From G942493215 sp942493215 (GTDB lineage: Bacteria > Bacillota_I > Bacilli_A > RF39 > UBA660): a stretch of 64,000 nt of DNA. Of this stretch, positions 59,215 through 64,000 are shown piece after piece. Under the pieces are notes generated by a model, which searched no databases, had not been told where the DNA came from, and worked only from the letters and a program-made list of their open reading frames with translations. The stretch lies in contig OW818670.1 of the NCBI GenBank assembly GCA_942493215.1, forward strand, positions 930,001-994,000, in the 5' to 3' direction. A program made the position numbers and the translations under genes. The first letter of the stretch is position 1. Each line of letters starts with the position of its first letter.

Positions 59215-59733
59215 TTGAAAAATATAATAATAATTGGTGGTCGTAGTAAAAATAATATTCCTTGGATTGAGAATATGCAAACAGAATATCGTAAAGATTA
59301 TAATGTCTCAATTCTTTATTATGATCATTGGAAAATAGAAGATGCTGATATGAACTTTGATTTAGAGTTAGATAAGTTATCTAATATAATTAAACAATAT
59401 AAAGAATATGTTATAGTTGCTAAATCAGCGGGTATTCTATTATCCTTATTTGGTGTTAATAGAGGACTAATAAAGCCTAGACTAATAATAACTATGGGTA
59501 TACCATTAAAATACGCTAACGAGTCTAATATTGATGTCAAAGAACTATTTAGTAAAGCTAAAGGAAAATCTAAAATATTAGTAATTCAAAAAAGAAATGA
59601 TCCTCAAGGATCAGCCCAAGAAATAAGAAAACTATTACCTAAATCTATTTCCTTAATTGAAATAGATGGTGATGATCATACCTATAATGAAATATCTAGT
59701 ATAAAAAAAGATATTGATGAATTTATAAGATAA
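59215..59733 (+). CDS. Alpha/beta-hydrolase-like protein
   Basis: 172 residues, TTG start at 59215 behind GAGTGAAG. Strand-helix pattern 'KNIIIIGGRSKNNIPWIENM' then 'EYVIVAKSAGILLSLFG', where the Ser in AKSAG is in nucleophile position, and 'HTYNEISS' with a possible His. It resembles small RBBP9-like or DUF-type hydrolases. The substrate is unknown. Probably an operon with the kinase before it. Confidence 0.6.
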   Translation: MKNIIIIGGRSKNNIPWIENMQTEYRKDYNVSILYYDHWKIEDADMNFDLELDKLSNIIKQYKEYVIVAKSAGILLSLFGVNRGLIKPRLIITMGIPLKYANESNIDVKELFSKAKGKSKILVIQKRNDPQGSAQEIRKLLPKSISLIEIDGDDHTYNEISSIKKDIDEFIR

Positions 59734-59840
59734 ATGATAATTAATATTTTCTTTTTTGTTGAGAGTATGTCAAATGAAATAATTATTAATTGACATAGGA
59801 ATAAAAAATGTTATTATTGTATTAGGAAGGAACTAAATAT

Positions 59841-61556
59841 ATGAATGATGAAATAAAAGATGTTAAGGAAGAAGTAATTAATGAATCAAATAACAGTTCT
59901 ATAAACGAACCCAGTCAACCAAAAAATACTAAGAAAAAAAATGTAATTTTAATTGTTATAGCTAGTGTATTAATCATTGGTTTAATTGGAGCAGGGGTTT
60001 GGTATTACATTAATAAGAATACCAATAATAATTCTAACAATAATACTGATAACAATAATAACAACAATACTGATGATGATCAAGCAGCAGCAAACCAAAC
60101 ATTAAAATTTAATACAGATAGTATTTATACATCACTTGCTAATCCCTATGGAGGATCATTATATGATTATTTAGTCTATACAAATATTAAAAGAGAAGAT
60201 ATAACCTTAAGTAATAGTAACGATAGTGTTATTACATTAAATAATGGTGAATTTATTAATCCTGTCGCAAAAGGGGAATCAATCGTAACAGCTAAATATA
60301 AAAATTTAACGGCCCAAATAAAGATTACCATTGCTGATAAAACTTATACTAACGATATTAGTATTGCCAAAAAAGTTTATTCTCTTTATGTTGGTGAAAA
60401 CTTAGATGTTAAGTATAATTATTATCCAAAAGAGGCTAATAGTTTTGACTTAAATTGGTCCACAAGTGATAATAAGATTGTTACAATGAGTAATGGTAAA
60501 ATAACTGGTGTTAAAGTAGGTAAAGCAACCATTACTTTAAAAGATAATTCTAATGAGTGTGAAGAACAATTTATAGAAGGATGTTCTGATACATCAACAG
60601 CTTATGTTTATGTTGTTAATAGTAAAATGAGCTATGAAGTAAAAGAAAATAATACATACAAAACTATTGATGAGTTGGTAGATAAAACAAGTGTTGAAAA
60701 AGAAGGTATAAGTTATACTGCTAGTTATAGAATTAGACTGCATCTAACAAGTCAAAGAAGTATTTCTTATAACCAGTCAGACATTGATATACAAACAGCT
60801 AATAAAGGGGGATCAAAAGTAACCTTAGAATATTTTGGTGTTGATAATAGTTGCGATAATTGTTATTTATATGACATTACTTATTCTTTTGATCATGATA
60901 AGGCTGATTTAGAAAATTCTTCAACGATTACAGCTACCTTGCCAGATGGTAGTGCTAGTATGTTAGAAGTTTATACAGATGGTGCCTATAGTTGTTATAA
61001 TGCATGTAAACCAGTATTATACTTATATCCTGAACATAAAACATCAGTTACAGTAAGTCTTACTCATCCTGAATATATTGTTACTAGTTATCCTAAATAT
61101 AATAATAATTGGTCGGTTACAGCTATGCCTAATGGTAATATATATGATAAGAATGGTCGCAGTTATTATGCCTTATATTGGGATGAAAAGTATTATGTTA
61201 GTAAAGAAAACAGCATTGATTTTAGTACTGGATTTTATGTTAATAAAAACACTGCTAGTTCATTTTTAGAAGATAAATTAGATATAATTGGTTTAAATGA
61301 AAGAGAAGCTAATGAGCTTATTATGTATTGGTTACCTGTATTAGAAAAAAATGAGCATAGTTTAGTTTATTTTGAACTAACAAATGAACGAGAAAAGAAT
61401 AATAAGATTAATATTAATCCAAAACCTGATTCTTTATTACGAGTTCTTATTCATATTAAAAAAGTTAATACGAAAGTAGCAATTAAACCAGAAACATTAA
61501 CAACATTCAAACGAGTTGGATTCACAGCCGTTGAGTGGGGTGGTGTTCAACATTAA
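59841..61556 (+). CDS. Membrane-anchored BIG2-like surface protein
   Basis: 571 residues. A cytoplasmic N-terminus of about 35 residues, one transmembrane helix ('VILIVIASVLIIGLIGAGVW'), and an Asn-rich low-complexity linker (about 57-80). Then two BIG2-like Ig modules ('NSVITL...GESIVTAKYKN' and 'DLNWSTSDNKIVTMSNGKIT'), and a C-terminal domain of about 190 residues starting 'KPVLYLYPEHKTSVTVSL' and containing 'YWLPVLEKNEHSLVYF'. That domain recurs in gut Bacillota surface proteins, without a function I can name. Probably wall-exposed. Confidence 0.75.
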   Translation: MNDEIKDVKEEVINESNNSSINEPSQPKNTKKKNVILIVIASVLIIGLIGAGVWYYINKNTNNNSNNNTDNNNNNNTDDDQAAANQTLKFNTDSIYTSLANPYGGSLYDYLVYTNIKREDITLSNSNDSVITLNNGEFINPVAKGESIVTAKYKNLTAQIKITIADKTYTNDISIAKKVYSLYVGENLDVKYNYYPKEANSFDLNWSTSDNKIVTMSNGKITGVKVGKATITLKDNSNECEEQFIEGCSDTSTAYVYVVNSKMSYEVKENNTYKTIDELVDKTSVEKEGISYTASYRIRLHLTSQRSISYNQSDIDIQTANKGGSKVTLEYFGVDNSCDNCYLYDITYSFDHDKADLENSSTITATLPDGSASMLEVYTDGAYSCYNACKPVLYLYPEHKTSVTVSLTHPEYIVTSYPKYNNNWSVTAMPNGNIYDKNGRSYYALYWDEKYYVSKENSIDFSTGFYVNKNTASSFLEDKLDIIGLNEREANELIMYWLPVLEKNEHSLVYFELTNEREKNNKININPKPDSLLRVLIHIKKVNTKVAIKPETLTTFKRVGFTAVEWGGVQH

Positions 61557-61577
61557 AAGAGATTAAATCTCTTTTTT
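61555..61577 (+). terminator. Terminator of the BIG2-like gene
   Basis: Stem AAAAGAGA/TCTCTTTT (61555-61562/61568-61575) plus T's. Confidence 0.8.
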
Positions 61578-61634
61578 TGTTCACATTAAATTATCCGTGC
61601 TATAATATAGGTGTTATGATAGGAGGGGTATTGT

Positions 61635-62126
61635 ATGGAATTAGTCGATGTATTAAATGGGCGTAAAGAATTAACGGGTTTTACTTGTGACCGGGAAGAT
61701 GTGCCAGTTGGACAATTTCGTTTATCTGTTCATATATGGATAATGAATGATGAAGGAAAGATATTAATTCAACAAAGAGCAGCTGATAAAAAAATGTTTC
61801 CTAATATGTGGTCTAATACGGGAGGGGCAACTTTAGCAGGAGAAAAGAGTATAGATACGGTTTTAAGAGAATTAGATGAGGAACTAGATATTACACCCAA
61901 TATTGACGATTTAGATTTAATAGCATCCTATCAAAGAGCAAATGATTTTGTTGATGTATGGTTATTAAAAGAGAATATTAATATTGATGATTTAACTCTA
62001 CAGAAGGAAGAAGTAAAAAATGTTAAATGGGTATCAATTGATGATATCGATAGTATGTTAAAGAACGGTGAATTTGTAAAATCATCATATGATTATTTAA
62101 TTAAATATTTAAAAAAAGATTACTAG
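61635..62126 (+). CDS. Nudix hydrolase (Idi/YfcD-like)
   Basis: 163 residues with a Nudix box 'GGATLAGEKSIDTVLRELDE' followed by ELDI (GX5EX7REUXEEXGU pattern). The preceding 'HIWIMNDEGKILIQQRAADK' and 'MFPNMWSNTGG' resemble the isopentenyl-diphosphate isomerase-like Nudix branch (YfcD type), which mostly hydrolyses nucleotide or other diphosphates. SD AGGAGGGG. Monocistronic, with its own promoter and terminator. Confidence 0.88.
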   Translation: MELVDVLNGRKELTGFTCDREDVPVGQFRLSVHIWIMNDEGKILIQQRAADKKMFPNMWSNTGGATLAGEKSIDTVLRELDEELDITPNIDDLDLIASYQRANDFVDVWLLKENINIDDLTLQKEEVKNVKWVSIDDIDSMLKNGEFVKSSYDYLIKYLKKDY

Positions 62127-62162
62127 TAGCTATCTTATTAATTTGGAATAAATATATTAGTG

Positions 62163-62188
62163 AAAGAGAATAAAAAACTCTTTTTTAT
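62163..62188 (+). terminator. Terminator of the Nudix gene
   Basis: Stem AAAGAG/CTCTTT around an A-rich loop, T's at 62181-62186. Confidence 0.75.
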
Positions 62189-62296
62189 TACTAATTGAAC
62201 ATTTTGTTGACAAATATGGTTAATTGTTAATATACAAAACAAACTAATAGTGTTATACTATTAATACTTGATATATTTGTATGGGAGATGATTTTT

Positions 62297-63289
62297 TTGT
62301 TAATCTTAACAAAAGCAGTATTAGCTATTATGATAGGATTTACCTTATCTATTTCATTGGGATATGTTTTAATTCCCTTATTGAAAAAATTAAAAATACG
62401 CCAAACTATAAATGCGGCATTAGCAGAACAACACAAGAAAAAAGAGGGCATACCAACGATGGGTGGCTTAATTTTCATTGTTCCTACAATAGTTACTTGT
62501 GTTATTCTTCTTTTTATGAATAAGATGGAATTTTCCGAAAATTTGCTTATTGTTTTATTTGTTTTTCTTGCTTATACCATTTTAGGTTTTATCGATGATT
62601 TTCTAATTATTAAGCGTAAAAGTAATTTTGGATTAAGTGAATTACAAAAATTATTTGGTCAATTAGCGATTGCGTTAGTTTTTTTCTTCATTTTTATGAA
62701 GATGGGGCATGAGCCTGTTTTAGATATTCATACTTTAGGTATTAAAATAAATATGGGTTGGTTTTATGGTGTTTTCTTACTATTTATGTTGGTCGCTAGT
62801 AGTAATGCTGTTAATATTACTGATGGACTAGATGGCCTAGCTGGTGGTTTATCTGTTGTGGCCTTCTTGGCATTTGCATTAATTAGTTGGAATTCAACTT
62901 GGGTAGCCGGTCATTCTGATATCGCTATATTTTGTTTTGTTTTAGTAGGATCATTACTAGGATTTCTCGCCTATAATACCCATCCGGCTAAGGTATTTAT
63001 GGGTGATACGGGATCGCTTGCTTTAGGTGGAACTTTAGCATCAGTAGCCATTATTACTAACCACGAAGTAACGTTTATTGTCGTAATGGGTGTATTTATT
63101 GTTGAAACTTTAGTATGTATTATTCAAAGAATATCAATTAGATTTACTGGTAAAAGAATATTCTTAATGACACCTTTACATCATCATTTTGAGAAACTAG
63201 GTTGGGCGGAAGGCGATATTGTTAAAGCTTTCTGGGTAGCTGGTATGATTCTTAGTATGGCTGGAATTATGTTTGGTGTTTGGATATAA
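62297..63289 (+). CDS. mraY: Phospho-N-acetylmuramoyl-pentapeptide transferase
   Basis: 330 residues from TTG 62297, because GGGAG (62282-62286) is at a workable distance for it and far too close for the in-frame ATG 62288. MraY motifs: 'KKKEGIPTMGGLIFIVPT', 'GFIDDFLIIK' (DD), 'NAVNITDGLDGLAGGLSVVA' and 'KVFMGDTGSLALGG', then 'LMTPLHHHFEKLGWAE' with the HHH. About ten transmembrane helices. It makes lipid I from UDP-MurNAc-pentapeptide. TTGACA at 62207-62212 is the likely promoter. The dcw neighbours murF and murD are not adjacent. Confidence 0.94.
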   Translation: MLILTKAVLAIMIGFTLSISLGYVLIPLLKKLKIRQTINAALAEQHKKKEGIPTMGGLIFIVPTIVTCVILLFMNKMEFSENLLIVLFVFLAYTILGFIDDFLIIKRKSNFGLSELQKLFGQLAIALVFFFIFMKMGHEPVLDIHTLGIKINMGWFYGVFLLFMLVASSNAVNITDGLDGLAGGLSVVAFLAFALISWNSTWVAGHSDIAIFCFVLVGSLLGFLAYNTHPAKVFMGDTGSLALGGTLASVAIITNHEVTFIVVMGVFIVETLVCIIQRISIRFTGKRIFLMTPLHHHFEKLGWAEGDIVKAFWVAGMILSMAGIMFGVWI

Positions 63290-63313
63290 GAAATCGTAAG
63301 ATTTCTTTTTTTT
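63289..63313 (+). terminator. Terminator of mraY
   Basis: Stem AGAAATC/GATTTCT (63289-63295/63300-63306), loop GTAA, T7. Confidence 0.88.
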
Positions 63314-63362
63314 CTATAGTAATATTATTAAAAGTTTGTTATAATTATAGTAGGTGAAGTAT

Positions 63363-64000
63363 ATGAATAAAACAAAAATAATTGCATCTATTGGTCCAGC
63401 TAGTCAAGATAAAGCCATATTAAAAGAAATGATTGCCTGTGGTATGGATGTCGTGCGACTTAATTTAAGCCACGCTAATCATGACTTTTGTCGAGATATT
63501 ATAAAAAAAATAAATGAATTAAATGAAGAAATGCATACCTATGTAGCTATATTATTAGATACCAATGGTACTAATATTAGAATAGGTAGCTTTCAAGGTG
63601 GTTCAGCCTATTTAAAGAAGGCTACTAAAATAAGAATATATCGTGATAAGATAATTGGTGATGAAACAAAGTTTTCAACTGATTGTCCAGCCTTATACGA
63701 TTCTGTTAGACTTAATTGTATTATTAAATTAAATGATGGTTTAATTGATTTACAAGTAATAGATAAAGGTTTAGATTATATTTTATGCCTAGTTTTAAAT
63801 GATGGCTTAATTGAAAACAATAAGAAATTAACCGTACCTGGTTTAATTATAAAACAACCATTTTTAAATGATCGTGATAAAGATGATATAAAATTTGCCC
63901 ATGAAGTAAATGCTGACTTTTTAGCTCTATCATATATTCGTAGTTCCGAAGATGTTTTAGAAGTTAATGATATGTTGATTAACTTTGGTGATGATCATAT
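63363..64000 (+). CDS. Pyruvate kinase-like protein (5' part, cut by window end)
   Basis: 212 codons, open to the end of the window, SD AGGTGA. Pyruvate kinase motifs are evident: 'KTKIIASIGPAS', 'MDVVRLNLSHANHD', 'AHEVNADFLALSYIRSSEDV' and the B-domain 'TVPGLIIKQPFLNDRDKDD'. The usual DTKGPEIR reads 'LLDTNGTNIRIG', keeping D and R but losing K, P and E. It is therefore a divergent pyruvate kinase or a paralogue. The catalytic Lys and the C-terminal domain lie beyond the window. Confidence 0.8.
   Translation, partial: MNKTKIIASIGPASQDKAILKEMIACGMDVVRLNLSHANHDFCRDIIKKINELNEEMHTYVAILLDTNGTNIRIGSFQGGSAYLKKATKIRIYRDKIIGDETKFSTDCPALYDSVRLNCIIKLNDGLIDLQVIDKGLDYILCLVLNDGLIENNKKLTVPGLIIKQPFLNDRDKDDIKFAHEVNADFLALSYIRSSEDVLEVNDMLINFGDDH

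Overview
The window is a low-GC (about 30% by eye), densely coded bacterial chromosome segment of the Bacillota/Bacilli type. Evidence for this is a primosome pair dnaB-dnaI, a T-box leader before thrS, yidD, YutD, YunB, DUF1292, Ffh and many Shine-Dalgarno sites of the form AGGTGAT-N3-5-start. TGA is used as a rare but real stop (for example yidD, which overlaps the next start as ATGA), so the standard bacterial code applies. An oxygen-sensitive class III ribonucleotide reductase (NrdD/NrdG) and Rnf-type redox genes indicate an anaerobe. The gene set and compactness resemble uncultured gut Bacilli near Erysipelotrichia or the relatives of Mollicutes; that placement is inference.

Layout. 0-9.5 kb: CYTH phosphatase, an ArsR repressor with its operator driving a glycolipid glycosyltransferase, small hypotheticals, two polysaccharide deacetylases and a pseudopilin-like surface protein with a C-type-lectin/FGE-like end. 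9.8-13.4 kb: anaerobic NTP reductase whose glycyl-radical tail is a separate small gene, its activase, and a CBS protein. 13.4-19.3 kb: YunB, a DUF4015 glycoside hydrolase, YutD, a phosphoesterase, prfA-prmC. 19.5-22.5 kb: tRNA-Ser(GCU), a transglutaminase-like protein, a small proline-rich protein, a ZnuA-like lipoprotein that has lost its metal ligands, yidD. 22.5-28.6 kb: rnc, yebC, dnaB-dnaI, T-box/thrS. 28.6-30.7 kb: a sporulation block (SpoIIIAH, GerE, GerM) and tRNA-Arg(UCU). 30.7-33.0 kb: VanZ, DUF2726 and a hypothetical gene bracketed by two related small-RNA units. 33.1-39.7 kb: a two-gene Rnf-like unit (RnfC; RnfD fused to two FMN-binding domains) and two large glycine-rich pilin-like proteins. 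39.8-42.5 kb: esterase, frr, ffh. 42.6-61.6 kb: two hybrid histidine kinases, an HPt protein, a glycan/glycolipid gene cluster, DAHP synthase, a CotD-like coat protein, two small P-loop kinases and an Ig-like surface protein. 61.6-64 kb: Nudix hydrolase, mraY and the start of a pyruvate kinase-like gene.

How it fits together. Five genes have recognisable endospore homologues (yunB, spoIIIAH, gerE, gerM, cotD-like). Sequences matching the sigma-K consensus (AC, 16 bp, CATANNNTA) lie before gerE and the cotD-like gene, and weaker sigma-E-like sequences lie before yunB and spoIIIAH, so a sporulation programme is plausible. The most unusual items are the split NrdD, the paired small-RNA units whose shared CU-rich segment is complementary to the ribosome-binding sites of the two glycine-rich pilins, the truncated flavinylated Rnf unit, and the histidine-free ZnuA-like lipoprotein.
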